Shown here one piece after another: positions 1-9,671 of a DNA stretch of 55,474 nucleotides. The DNA is from CAVXAE01 sp044225565 (GTDB lineage: Bacteria; Pseudomonadota; Gammaproteobacteria; Steroidobacterales; Steroidobacteraceae). Numbering within the stretch: the stretch's first letter is position 1; the number at the start of each line of letters is the position of its first letter. A program made the position numbers and the translations under genes. The DNA is taken from contig JBGAIL010000004.1 in the NCBI GenBank assembly GCA_044225565.1, positions 1 through 55,474 on the forward strand, read 5' to 3'. The notes below the pieces were generated by a model that ran no database searches, was not told the origin of the DNA, and was given only the letters and a program-made list of their open reading frames with translations.

Positions 1-1200
1 ATGGAAGCCGAGCGCGGCGATCTCGGTGCGGATCTTCTCCGCCACGCCCTGCGCCACCTGGGCGCTGGAGCCCACCAGCAGCATCGCGAACTCGTCGCCG
101 CCGTAGCGCGCGACGAAATCGGTGTCCCGCACGTGCCTCACCAGCTGCTGGCCGACGATGCGCAGCACCTTGTCGCCGGCCTTGTGGCCGAACACGTCGT
201 TGATGCCCTTGAAGCCGTCGATGTCCCAGGTGAGGAGGGTGACCGGGCGGCCGAAGCGCTTCCAGCGCTTGATTTCCTGCGAGATGCGATCGTCGTAGGC
301 CGCGCGGTTGGGGATGCCGGTGAGCGCATCGATCATCGCCTGCCGCTGCTCCTGCTTCAGGTTCTGCTGCAGGCTGCGGCTTTCGCGCTCGAGCGTGGCG
401 ATGCGCGTACGCATGCGCTGGGTACGCTCGCGATAGGTATGGGTCCGTGATTCCTCGCGTACCTGGAACTCGCTCACGTGCGAGGCGATGTTGTTCAGGC
501 GCGCATCCAGCTCGCGCCGCAGCTCCGCGATGTCCGAAGCGCGGTCCGCGCCCGCGCGCAGCTGTTCCACTTCGTCCGTGACGAGCAGATTGAGCTTCGT
601 GGTGTCATCCCGCGCCTGGTCTCGCTCGGCGAGCTCGCCGGCCAGGTGGGATTCGATCTCGTCGAGCCGCGCGGTGGTCTGCTGCACCAGGTCCTCGAGC
701 TCCAACCGCTCGCGCTGAACCTGCGTGCGCTGCTCGCTCGCGAGACGAGCCACTCGATTCAGCAACTCGACGAGGTCGCGCGTGGAAAGCGATTCCTCGC
801 GGCGATTGCGCAATTCGGTGACGGTGTCCTGCAGCTCGGGCAGCAGGGCGAGCCGGTCGAGCAGCGGCAGGGTGGCGGCTTCGGGCTCGGGGTCCGGCGG
901 GACTGGCGCAGGCTCCTTCGTCTGCTTCTTCGCCGCCGCTTCGGCGTCGAGCACGGCCACGGCCTGCGAGAGCGGCGCGACCAGTTCCTCCAGCACTTCC
1001 GCCTCGGGGTTCTTGCGCACGGTGGAGGCGACGCGCGTCAGTTCCTGGTCCAGCCGCGGGTCGCGTCCCTGGCCAGCGAGGCACAGCCGGCCGATCAACA
1101 GCCGCATGACGCTTTCGAGCTTCGCGGCGCGCGCGTCTTTCGCGCCCATCTCGGTCAGCGCCTCGCGATACTTCACTCGCCAGTCGCGGTCGTCGGTCAT
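1..1200 (-). CDS. Diguanylate cyclase (GGDEF), 3' end cut by window edge
   Basis: The frame opens at an ATG whose first bases overlap the TGA of the upstream patatin gene (ATGA), and it stays open to the left edge, so the C-terminus is missing. The N-terminal half is polar and heptad-rich, with no membrane segment, and looks like a long coiled coil (about residues 150-290). A GGDEF domain follows: the active-site motif GGDEF lies in ARYGGDEFA near base 100, and five residues upstream is RDTD, which fits an RxxD product-inhibition site. By family it makes cyclic di-GMP from two GTP in the cytoplasm. It is last in a thiolase-patatin-cyclase run with overlapping stops and starts, which suggests coupled translation. 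The family call is firm; the input sensed is unknown. Confidence 0.9.
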   Translation of the reverse strand, partial: MTDDRDWRVKYREALTEMGAKDARAAKLESVMRLLIGRLCLAGQGRDPRLDQELTRVASTVRKNPEAEVLEELVAPLSQAVAVLDAEAAAKKQTKEPAPVPPDPEPEAATLPLLDRLALLPELQDTVTELRNRREESLSTRDLVELLNRVARLASEQRTQVQRERLELEDLVQQTTARLDEIESHLAGELAERDQARDDTTKLNLLVTDEVEQLRAGADRASDIAELRRELDARLNNIASHVSEFQVREESRTHTYRERTQRMRTRIATLERESRSLQQNLKQEQRQAMIDALTGIPNRAAYDDRISQEIKRWKRFGRPVTLLTWDIDGFKGINDVFGHKAGDKVLRIVGQQLVRHVRDTDFVARYGGDEFAMLLVGSSAQVAQGVAEKIRTEIAALGFH

Positions 1201-3002
1201 GTCGTCGTCTCTCGCATCGCGCCGCGAAGGATCGGCGCATCCTGGGGAAGGGCGGCGAGCCGCCGCACCGTGTACTCGTACCCGAGCTCGATGGCGCGTT
1301 CGAACGCCTTCCAGTTCAGCATGTCCACCTCTGCCAGCGGTGGCTGCAGCAGGAGGTCCGTCCTTTCCCGGTGGGCCACCGTCGTGGCCGCGCTGTTCAC
1401 CATGCCAGCCCGCCACAGGATACGGAAGATGTTCGGGCGGCGCTGCCGCTTGCGGCTCATCCAGGCGACGATCTGCCACAGGGTGGGCATGTCCATCTCG
1501 TCCCCATCCGCGGTGAAGGCGCGATCGGCACCGACGTCGCAGCCTATCACCGGGCCCCGGGCGAGCTCGCGCATCACGTCCACGGGCAGGTTGTTCGTGG
1601 TGCCGCCGTCGACCAGCACCTCGCCCTGGTTCATCACGGGCGGCAGCACGCCCGGGATCGCGACGGAGGCCCTCAGCCAGCGCCACAGGAGCCCGCGACG
1701 GTGCACCTGCGAATGCCCGGTGGTGAGGTTCGAGGACACGCAGAAGAAGGGCAACGGCAGGTCTTCGATCGCCAGCTCACCGAACTCGGCGTGGAGCAGC
1801 CGGCTCACACGGCGCCCCGAGGTGAGAGAAACCACCGGAAAGGTGTAGTCGCCGATGGGATTCACGGCCACGAAGGTGCGGTGGAAGCGTTCCCGCATCT
1901 CTTCGATGCTCCACTGCGAGGCGACGGCCGCGCCGATGATGCCACCGAGGCTCGTGCCGCCCACGAGATCGATGCTGATGCCTGCTTCCCGCAGGGCACG
2001 CACGATGCCTATGTGCGCGAAGCCGCGAGCGCCGCCGCCCGAGAACACAATGCCATTGCCGTGCCCCGTGAGCAGGCGTGCGATACGCGCGATGTCATCG
2101 CGGCTTGCGACGTGATGATGCGGCGTACTCGGGCGCGTCGCGAGCCATTTCGACGCTGCGCCTTGAATGATCGACTCGTCGTGCAACAGCACCAGCTCGG
2201 CCCGCTGTGTCGCCATGCTGGATTCCCTGAGTCCTGCGAGTGCCCCCCATTCGCCGGGCTCGCCGTCCGCGCGTGCCAGCAACAACAAGGCGTCGGCCTG
2301 GCGTACGCAGACGCCGCTCCACGCAGTGGCCGTGGGATCGGCTACGTACACTACGAATTCGTTCGCGCTCTCGATGCGGTGGAACCAGTGGCTGGTGTGC
2401 GTGGCGCCGCGCACGCTCCATACGAGCTCGGTGCGGCCGAACTTCGCGAGCGCCTTGACGAACTCGCTGGCGAAGCCACCGACGTCCAGGTCGAGGCTCT
2501 GCGGCACGATGGTGAAGGTGCGTGCCCCTCGCGCGCGGGCGGCGCCACGCGCCTGCGCGGCCTCGAGCCGGTCCACGGTGAGCTGCGCCATTCGCAGCAT
2601 CGCTTCGGGGTGACCGCGGAACACGCGGTCGAACGCTTCACGGGAGATTCGGGCCAGCTCGCTGTCGCGCAGCGCGACCACGGTGCCGGAGCGCGGGCGG
2701 CCCGAGATCAGCCCCATCTCGCCGACGATGTCGCCGGCGAGCGCGCGGCCGAGCGGCTGTTTGCGATCCGTGGAGGCGAAGACGCTGAGCGAGCCGCTCA
2801 GCACCACGTACATTGCGTCGGAAGGCTCCGAGGTGGCGAACAGCATCGCGCCGCCTGGCAGCGAGATCCATTCGACCTCGGCGGCGATCGCCCGGAGGAT
2901 GGCTTCGTCCAGTCCCTGGAACAATGGAAGAGCGCCGAGCACGATGCGCAGGTCCGAGCGCATCGCGACGGTTTCTTCAGGGACATCGTCCTCCATCGTC
3001 AC
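1197..3002 (-). CDS. Cyclic-nucleotide-binding patatin-like phospholipase (NTE/RssA type)
   Basis: The protein has an N-terminal cyclic-nucleotide-binding beta-roll (about residues 20-140), a middle region, and a patatin lipase domain (about 315-560). Visible catalytic features are the oxyanion loop GGGARG (322-327), nucleophile Ser351 in GTSLGG, and Asp465 in VDGG. This layout matches bacterial neuropathy-target-esterase-like phospholipases, which hydrolyse phospholipid or lysophospholipid acyl chains. The first codon is a GTG overlapping the thiolase TGA; an ATG two codons later (base 2996) is equally possible. The stop overlaps the start of the cyclase gene. Whether the beta-roll binds cAMP, c-di-GMP or nothing cannot be told from sequence alone. 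Confidence 0.9.
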   Translation of the reverse strand: MTMEDDVPEETVAMRSDLRIVLGALPLFQGLDEAILRAIAAEVEWISLPGGAMLFATSEPSDAMYVVLSGSLSVFASTDRKQPLGRALAGDIVGEMGLISGRPRSGTVVALRDSELARISREAFDRVFRGHPEAMLRMAQLTVDRLEAAQARGAARARGARTFTIVPQSLDLDVGGFASEFVKALAKFGRTELVWSVRGATHTSHWFHRIESANEFVVYVADPTATAWSGVCVRQADALLLLARADGEPGEWGALAGLRESSMATQRAELVLLHDESIIQGAASKWLATRPSTPHHHVASRDDIARIARLLTGHGNGIVFSGGGARGFAHIGIVRALREAGISIDLVGGTSLGGIIGAAVASQWSIEEMRERFHRTFVAVNPIGDYTFPVVSLTSGRRVSRLLHAEFGELAIEDLPLPFFCVSSNLTTGHSQVHRRGLLWRWLRASVAIPGVLPPVMNQGEVLVDGGTTNNLPVDVMRELARGPVIGCDVGADRAFTADGDEMDMPTLWQIVAWMSRKRQRRPNIFRILWRAGMVNSAATTVAHRERTDLLLQPPLAEVDMLNWKAFERAIELGYEYTVRRLAALPQDAPILRGAMRETTT

Positions 3003-4288
3003 CGTTCGAGTATCGCCGTCACTCCCATGCCGCCCGCCGTGCAGACCGAGATGAGGCCGCGCTTCGCATTCGCGTCCTGCGAGAGCAGCTTCGCGAGGCT
3101 GGCCACGATGCGCGTGCCTGTGGCGGCGAACGGATGGCCGATCGCGACGCTACCGCCTTTCACGTTGAGCTTCTTCCGGTCGATGCTGCCGAGCGTTCCC
3201 CTCAGTCCGAGCACGTCACGGCAGTACTCCGCCGATTCCCAGGCCTTCAGCGTGCAGAGCACCTGCGCAGCGAAGGCCTCGTGGATTTCGTAGTAGTCGA
3301 AGTCCTGTAGCGTGAGGTTCGCGTCCTTGAGCATCGCCGGCACGGCGTGCGCCGGCGCCATCAGCAGGCCTTCCTTGCCACCCACGTAGTCGACCGCCCA
3401 GGCCTTGCCATAGCGCAGATACGCCAGCGGCTCGAGATTGTGCCTGGCGGCCCATTCCTCGCTCGCGAGCAGCACAGCGGAAGCGCCGTCCGTCAGCGGC
3501 GTGCTGTTGCCCGCGGTGAGGGTGCCCGCAGCGCTGGTATCGAACGTGGGACGCAGCTTTGCCAGCTTCTCGAGCGAGGTGTCCGCGCGGACGTTGTTGT
3601 CGCTCTTGAGGCCCAGGTATTCGACCACCAGGTCGTCGAAGAAGCCGTCGCGCCAGGCGGCGGCGGCCTTGGCGTGGCTTTCGAAAGCGAGCTGGTCCTG
3701 CTCCTGGCGGGAGATCTTCCACCGCTTCGCCATGATCTCGGTGCTCTGCCCCATGGAAAGGCCGGTGCGCGGCTCGAGCACTCCGGGCATCACGGGCGAG
3801 AAGTGCTTCGGCCGCAGGCCGAGCCAGGGGGAGATGCGCTGGCCGAGCGTGCGGCCGCGATAGCTCTTGAGGAGCAGCTGCTGGTAGGCCTTGGGGTAGA
3901 CGATGGGGGGGTCGCTGATGGTATCCACGCCGCCGGCGAGGCCCGAATCCACCTGTCCCAGGGCGATCTTGTTGCCGAGCAGGATGGCCGCCTCGAGGCT
4001 GGTGCCGCAGGCGCGCTGCACGTCGAGCCCCGGCGTCTGCGGGTCGAGGCCGCTGCCGAGCACGCACTCGCGGACGAGGTTGTAGTCCCGGGAATGCTTG
4101 ATCACCGCGCCGGCGATGGCGTCACCCAGCCGCTCACCCCCGAGCTTGTAGCGCTCGACCACCGCGCGGAACGTCGCGGTGAGCATCTCCTGGTTGCCCA
4201 CGCTCGCGTAGGCGCCATGCGCGCGCGCGAAAGGGATTCGCAAGCCGCCAAGGATGGCGACCCGCCTAACTGCGGAGCCGACTAGCAT
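2999..4288 (-). CDS. fadI: Acetyl-CoA C-acyltransferase (FadI-like thiolase)
   Basis: This thiolase would cleave 3-ketoacyl-CoA with CoA in the last step of fatty acid beta-oxidation. The nucleophilic Cys94 lies in QRACGTSLEA. HEAFAAQ (His336) is the FadI-type form of the NEAF loop; GHPFAATGTR (His385) and CTAGGMG (Cys416) complete the active site. At 429 residues it is close to FadI length. A GGAGG sits just upstream of the ATG, supporting this start. It lies 24 bases after the DUF2845 gene and overlaps the patatin gene by 4 bases. FadJ, the usual hydratase/dehydrogenase partner, is not in the window. Confidence 0.93.
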   Translation of the reverse strand: MLVGSAVRRVAILGGLRIPFARAHGAYASVGNQEMLTATFRAVVERYKLGGERLGDAIAGAVIKHSRDYNLVRECVLGSGLDPQTPGLDVQRACGTSLEAAILLGNKIALGQVDSGLAGGVDTISDPPIVYPKAYQQLLLKSYRGRTLGQRISPWLGLRPKHFSPVMPGVLEPRTGLSMGQSTEIMAKRWKISRQEQDQLAFESHAKAAAAWRDGFFDDLVVEYLGLKSDNNVRADTSLEKLAKLRPTFDTSAAGTLTAGNSTPLTDGASAVLLASEEWAARHNLEPLAYLRYGKAWAVDYVGGKEGLLMAPAHAVPAMLKDANLTLQDFDYYEIHEAFAAQVLCTLKAWESAEYCRDVLGLRGTLGSIDRKKLNVKGGSVAIGHPFAATGTRIVASLAKLLSQDANAKRGLISVCTAGGMGVTAILER

Positions 4289-4312
4289 AGGATCCTCCCG
4301 GGCCGAGACCGC

Positions 4313-4660
4313 CTAATTGTAGCCGTAGCCCAGGGTTTCCACCTCGACCACCAGACCGTCCTCGAAGCGCACGCGCCGCATGAACTTGTGGGGGCCGAAG
4401 TTGTAGGTCCACAGCTCCACGGGGACCTCCACCAGGTCGTTGCCCGCGCGATAGAGGCGACCGTGGATCCACACGGTGGGTACCCTCCAGATGGACGAGT
4501 GCTGCACGTCGGTAGCCTCCCCGCACTTGGCCCGCACCTGCTCCCGGGTGTCCTCCTCCGAAACGAGCTTCGAGCCGCAGCGCATGCTGTCCGCGAAGGC
4601 CGCGGGAGCGGCCATGCCGAAGAGCACCGTAGCGAGGAAGGCAGCCGGCCAAGTCTTCAT
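4313..4660 (-). CDS. DUF2845 secreted protein
   Basis: A 115-residue protein starting MKTWPAAFLATVLFG, with a clear Sec signal peptide ending near AAFADS. The mature part starts SMRCGSKLVSEEDTREQV and contains a second cysteine (KCGEA), typical of DUF2845 proteins of the periplasm. It ends in an aromatic, acidic strand. No enzymatic function is known for the family. It is transcribed divergently from gshA with only 36 bases between the two start codons, so their promoters must overlap. It may be the first gene of the run towards fadI. Confidence 0.85.
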   Translation of the reverse strand: MKTWPAAFLATVLFGMAAPAAFADSMRCGSKLVSEEDTREQVRAKCGEATDVQHSSIWRVPTVWIHGRLYRAGNDLVEVPVELWTYNFGPHKFMRRVRFEDGLVVEVETLGYGYN

Positions 4661-4696
4661 GACGGTGGACGGTAACGCCGCTAGACTGAAGCGGCA

Positions 4697-6247
4697 ATGA
4701 GCCCCGCCATCGATCGCGTCTTCGACAAGCGCTTGTCCAGCCTCGTGAACAGCGGGCAGCCCGAGCTGCTCCAGGGCGGGCGCAAGGGCGTGGAAAAGGA
4801 GTCGCTGAGGGTCACGGCGGACGGGGCCGTCGCCCAGACGCCGCACCCGGCGGCCCTGGGGTCGGCCCTGACCAACGACCACATCACCACGGACTACTCC
4901 GAAGCGCTCATCGAGCTCGTCACCCCCACCTTCGGCACGAGCTGGGAGCTGCTGCAGTACCTGCTCGACCTGCACCAGTTCGTCTACCGCCACCTGGACC
5001 ACGAGTGGCTCTGGGCAACCAGCATGCCCTGCAACGTCGAGGGCGACGCGGACATCCCCATCGCCCGGTACGGCACCTCGAACGTCGCCCGGATGAAGAC
5101 CGTCTACCGGGAGGGCCTGGGCCTGCGCTACGGCCGGATGATGCAGGCCATCTCCGGGGTGCACTTCAACTATTCCTTCCCGGAGCGTTTCTGGGAGGCC
5201 TATGCGGCGCTCACCGAGTCCCGCGAGGCCGGCCAGCCGTTCATCTCGGCCAGCTATTTCGACCTGCTGCGCAACTACCGGCGCTACGGCTGGATCGTGC
5301 TCTACCTGTTCGGCGTGTCCCCGGTGGTGTGCAAGTCCTTCGCGGCGGGCCAGCAGGTGTCGGAGCCTTACGCCACCAGCCTGCGCATGAGCGACATCGG
5401 CTACCGCAACCGCAACCAGGCGGGTGTCGAGGTCTCCGTGAACAGCCTGGACGAATACATCCGCGACCTCACGCGCGCCATCCGGACGCCGCATCCGCCC
5501 TATGAGGCGCTGGGCGTGAAGGTGGATGGCCACTACCGGCAGCTGAACGCCAACATCCTGCAGATCGAGAACGAGTACTACAGCTATATCCGGCCCAAGC
5601 GGGTGGCGCGCTCCGGGGAAATGCCCACGCGTGCCCTGCGTCGGGCCGGCGTGGAGTACGTCGAAGTGCGGGCCCTGGACGTCAGCGCCTTCGACCCGGT
5701 GGGCGTGAACCAGAACAAGCTACGCTTTCTCGAGGCATTCCTGGCGCTGTGCCTCATGAAGAAGAGCCCGCCTATCGGCTCATCGGAGGAAGAAGCGCTC
5801 GACCGCAACCACCTGACGGTCGCGCGTCGCGGTCGAGAGCCCGGACTCACCCTGTGGCGTGACGGCGAGACGGTTTCCATGCCGGGGTGGGCGAGGGAGC
5901 TGCTGGACGAGATGGCCGGCATCTGCGAGGTGCTGGACAAGGGCAACCCCTCCCGCCCCTATGCGCTGGCGCTCGCTGCGCAGGCGGCGAAGGTGGAGGA
6001 CGTCACCCTGACGCCCGCCGCCCGCCTGATGCGCGAGATGGCGGATACCGGGGAGTCCTTCTTCGAGCTGGCGCTGCGCATGTCGCGGCAACACAAGGAT
6101 TATTTCCTGGACCTGTACACCCCGAACGAGGCGCGGCTGCGAGAGTTCGGGGCCGAGGCCGCCGAATCGCTCGCCAGGCAGCGCGAGCTCGAGGCGTCCA
6201 GCCGCGAGAGCTTCGACGCGTATCTTTTACGCTACTTCTCGCAATAG
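4697..6247 (+). CDS. gshA: Glutamate-cysteine ligase
   Basis: GshA joins L-glutamate and L-cysteine using ATP, the first committed step of glutathione synthesis in the cytoplasm. The 516 residues match the enterobacterial GshA class in length. Recognisable stretches are the N-terminal KGVEKESLRV, the acidic substrate/ATP region TTDYSEALIELVTP, and the central SGVHFNYSF and SDIGYRNRNQ. The start ATG at 4697 has no strong ribosome-binding site, and a TAGACT that could serve as a -10 box lies only about 10 bases upstream, so the mRNA may be nearly leaderless. gshB is not in the window; ggt, which degrades glutathione, is about 40 kb away. Confidence 0.96.
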   Translation: MSPAIDRVFDKRLSSLVNSGQPELLQGGRKGVEKESLRVTADGAVAQTPHPAALGSALTNDHITTDYSEALIELVTPTFGTSWELLQYLLDLHQFVYRHLDHEWLWATSMPCNVEGDADIPIARYGTSNVARMKTVYREGLGLRYGRMMQAISGVHFNYSFPERFWEAYAALTESREAGQPFISASYFDLLRNYRRYGWIVLYLFGVSPVVCKSFAAGQQVSEPYATSLRMSDIGYRNRNQAGVEVSVNSLDEYIRDLTRAIRTPHPPYEALGVKVDGHYRQLNANILQIENEYYSYIRPKRVARSGEMPTRALRRAGVEYVEVRALDVSAFDPVGVNQNKLRFLEAFLALCLMKKSPPIGSSEEEALDRNHLTVARRGREPGLTLWRDGETVSMPGWARELLDEMAGICEVLDKGNPSRPYALALAAQAAKVEDVTLTPAARLMREMADTGESFFELALRMSRQHKDYFLDLYTPNEARLREFGAEAAESLARQRELEASSRESFDAYLLRYFSQ

Positions 6248-6377
6248 CTTCAGCTTTGACATATCGCGGCTCGCGCCGGGACATTTTCGTCATTCGCTTT
6301 TCATTTTCCTGAAGCTAGAATGCGCCTGATCGCTAGTCAGGAAGTCAGGCGAGAACAAGAAGACGCCCGGCCCATTC

Positions 6378-7655
6378 ATGCAGTCGACCGAATCCGTGAG
6401 GAATCACCCGCTCGACGTCGATGACGGTGCCCGCGACTGGATCGCGTCCAACGTTGCTGCACCGCAACGCGGCGCCTTTCGCCTGACGTTCCCCGAAGCG
6501 CTCGAGGCCGAATACCGCGCCTCGCATCGGGAGGCCGCGCGACGCTGGGTGCGCATGAGCTTGCTGGTCGCGCTGTCCACCGTCATCGGCTTCGCGATCA
6601 TCGACCACTGGGTACTGCTCGGGCCGCGCGTGCCGAAGTCCGATCTGGTGCGCTTCGGCCTGCACCTGCCGATGGTGCTCGTGATGATGGTCCTGAGCGC
6701 GAACCGCTTCTACGACCGCTGGTACCAGCCCGCGATCCAGATCGCCGCGCCGCTCTTCGCGCTCGGCATGGTGTACATGGCGACGCAGGCGACGCCCGAG
6801 CAGCTGCCTCTCCTCGTCGGGCGGCTGGTGCTCGCCACCTTCTTCTTCTATTTCATGCTGGGGCTGTCGTTCGGCGCTGCGCTGCGCTGCAATGCCGTGC
6901 TCATCGCCAGCTATGTGATGGCGGCGGTGGGGGGCGTGGTGGAGCCGGACATCGCCGTGTACCAGCTGTTCGTCCTGATGTGCGCGAATCTCATCGGCGC
7001 GGCGGGCTGCTACGCGCTCGAGCATGCCAATCGCGCAGCGTTCCTCGATCGCAAGCGGCTCACGGAAGTGGCGATGCACGACGGGCTCACCGGCCTGCTC
7101 AATCGCGCCGCGCTTGAAGGGCAGGTGCGTCATCTGTGGCGCCAGGCGGCTCGCGAAGGCATTCCGGTCTCGGTGGTGCTCGCGGACATCGACCACTTCA
7201 AGGCATACAACGATCGCTATGGTCATCAGGCCGGCGACCAGTGCCTGCGCGACGTCGCTGCCGCCATGCGCCGCACTTCGCGGCGGCGCCCACTGGATCT
7301 GGTGGCGCGCTACGGCGGTGAGGAAATGATTGCGGTGCTCATCGGCGCGGATCGCGCGCATGCCGAGCACGTGGCGCGGGGCATTCGGGAAGCCGTCGCG
7401 GAGCTGCTGATCCCCCACGTCGGTTCCACTACTCGGCCCCACGTCACCGTGAGCGTGGGAGCGGCCACTCTGCTGCCCGGCGTCGAGCACACCTACGATC
7501 TGGGCGTGCAGCTCGCCGATCGCGCACTCTACGACGCCAAGGAGCGCGGTCGTGACGGCTGGGCCTTCTACGACGCCACCCATCTCAACCCTGATGGCAG
7601 TTTCCGCACCGGCGAGCTGTTCGACTCCGAGCGCGGCGTCAAGCTCGCCTCCTGA
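6378..7655 (+). CDS. Membrane diguanylate cyclase-like protein with GGEEM site
   Basis: The N-terminal half (about residues 50-215) holds five or six hydrophobic helices. It is followed by a GGDEF domain starting near MHDGLTGLLNRAAL (about 232). The active-site motif reads GGEEM (residues 313-317) instead of GG(D/E)EF. An RPLD, matching the RxxD inhibitory site, lies five residues upstream, and the metal-binding DIDHFKAYND is intact. The residues that bind metal and GTP are therefore kept, but the last motif position is unusual, so catalysis is likely yet not certain. A TAGAAT about 60 bases upstream could be a -10 box. The signal sensed by the membrane part is unknown. Confidence 0.88.
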   Translation: MQSTESVRNHPLDVDDGARDWIASNVAAPQRGAFRLTFPEALEAEYRASHREAARRWVRMSLLVALSTVIGFAIIDHWVLLGPRVPKSDLVRFGLHLPMVLVMMVLSANRFYDRWYQPAIQIAAPLFALGMVYMATQATPEQLPLLVGRLVLATFFFYFMLGLSFGAALRCNAVLIASYVMAAVGGVVEPDIAVYQLFVLMCANLIGAAGCYALEHANRAAFLDRKRLTEVAMHDGLTGLLNRAALEGQVRHLWRQAAREGIPVSVVLADIDHFKAYNDRYGHQAGDQCLRDVAAAMRRTSRRRPLDLVARYGGEEMIAVLIGADRAHAEHVARGIREAVAELLIPHVGSTTRPHVTVSVGAATLLPGVEHTYDLGVQLADRALYDAKERGRDGWAFYDATHLNPDGSFRTGELFDSERGVKLAS

Positions 7656-7659
7656 AGAA

Positions 7660-7716
7660 GGGTCAGGTCTAAGCATGGCACGCCAGCGTGCCATGCTTGA
7701 TTGCAAGACCTGACCC
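7660..7716. repeat. REP-like palindromic element, full copy
   Basis: Outer arms GGGTCAGGTCT (7660-7670) and AGACCTGACCC (7706-7716) enclose a perfect 12-base inner stem AAGCATGGCACG / CGTGCCATGCTT with a CCAG loop. There is no U-tract, so it is not a standard terminator, though the RNA hairpin would be very stable. A related half-element starts at 17323. This style of repeat resembles those mobilised by REP-associated tyrosine transposases; none is encoded here. Confidence 0.75.
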
Positions 7717-7736
7717 CCTATACCCTTCCGCGCCCT

Positions 7737-8693
<957 letters not shown>

Positions 8694-8722
8694 ATACGGA
8701 AGCGCGGGATGTCGAGGTCCCC

Positions 8723-9499
8723 ATGAACCTGGGGCTCGTGCGCTGGATCGGCTTTAAGACCATCATCATCCGCGAATACGGCCGCATCGTGCGCATCTGG
8801 GGTCAGACGCTGGTGCCGCCGGCGGTTACCGCCACGCTGTACTTCATCATCTTCGGCAGCCTCATCGGCCGGCGCGTGGGCGCGATGGGCGGCTTCGACT
8901 ACATGATGTACATCGCCCCCGGCCTCATCATGATGTCCGTCATCACCAACTCCTACGGCAACGTGGTGTCGTCGTTCTTCGGCGCGAAGTTCGGCAAGCA
9001 CGTCGAGGAGCTGCTGGTCTCGCCGCTGCCGAACTGGATCATCGTCGCCGGCTACGTGGGCGGCGGCGTCATGCGCGGACTCATGGTCGGCGCGGTGGTC
9101 GCAGTGGTCACGCTCCTCTTCACGCACCTGCACGTGCATCACGTGCTGGTGATCGTGGCGGCAGTGCTGCTGACGTCGGCCGTGTTCTCGCTTGGCGGAT
9201 TCATCAATGCCGTGTTCGCGAAGAATTTCGACCAGGTGAACTTCATCCCGGCGTTCGTGCTCACGCCGCTCACGTATTTCGGCGGCGTCTTCTATTCAGT
9301 GTCGCTGCTGCCCGGGTGGGCGCAGAAGCTCTCGCTCGCGAACCCCATCCTCTACATGGTGAACGCGTTCCGGTACGGGTTCCTGGGAACCTCCGACGTG
9401 GACGTGGGAATGGCTTTCGCGATCATGGCCATCGCGGTGCTGGTGCTGTTCGCGATGGCTCTGACGCTGCTGAATCGGGGGACGGGGATCCGGGATTGA
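8723..9499 (+). CDS. yadH: ABC-2 type exporter permease YadH
   Basis: This is the membrane subunit partnering YadG, with about six transmembrane helices. RIWGQTLVPP, YFIIFGSLIG, GLIMMSVITNSYGNVVSSFFGAKF and GYVGGGVMRGL are near-identical to the YadH family. A GTG at 8690 overlaps the YadG stop (GTGA) in the same frame. However, family alignment begins near MNLGLVRW and a GAGGT precedes ATG 8723, so the shorter 258-residue form is preferred. It ends convergently with the YdbL-like gene, with about 170 bases between them. Confidence 0.92.
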   Translation: MNLGLVRWIGFKTIIIREYGRIVRIWGQTLVPPAVTATLYFIIFGSLIGRRVGAMGGFDYMMYIAPGLIMMSVITNSYGNVVSSFFGAKFGKHVEELLVSPLPNWIIVAGYVGGGVMRGLMVGAVVAVVTLLFTHLHVHHVLVIVAAVLLTSAVFSLGGFINAVFAKNFDQVNFIPAFVLTPLTYFGGVFYSVSLLPGWAQKLSLANPILYMVNAFRYGFLGTSDVDVGMAFAIMAIAVLVLFAMALTLLNRGTGIRD

Positions 9500-9671
9500 T
9501 TCCAGAGTGAGTGAACCGTCAGCCAACGGACGACTGGTGACCGGCCGTCAACCGTGTTGACGATCGCACGATAATCGTCCGCACATTGACGATCCTGTCA
9601 CCCCAACGCCAGCCCGGCTGGCGCTCGCGCGCGCCAGGCTGATCGGGGCGCTGCTGAAAATCGGTGAACCG

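Noticed and set aside
1371..3293. A 640-codon plus frame antisense to the patatin gene
   Set aside because: The minus strand encodes a patatin with all catalytic motifs; the plus frame has no recognisable motif and arises from codon bias.
9547..9600. GTCAAC-CGT-GTTGAC palindrome and repeated TTGACGAT words
   Set aside because: They lie between two convergent genes with no start nearby, and the short stems have no U-tract, so I cannot support an operator or terminator.
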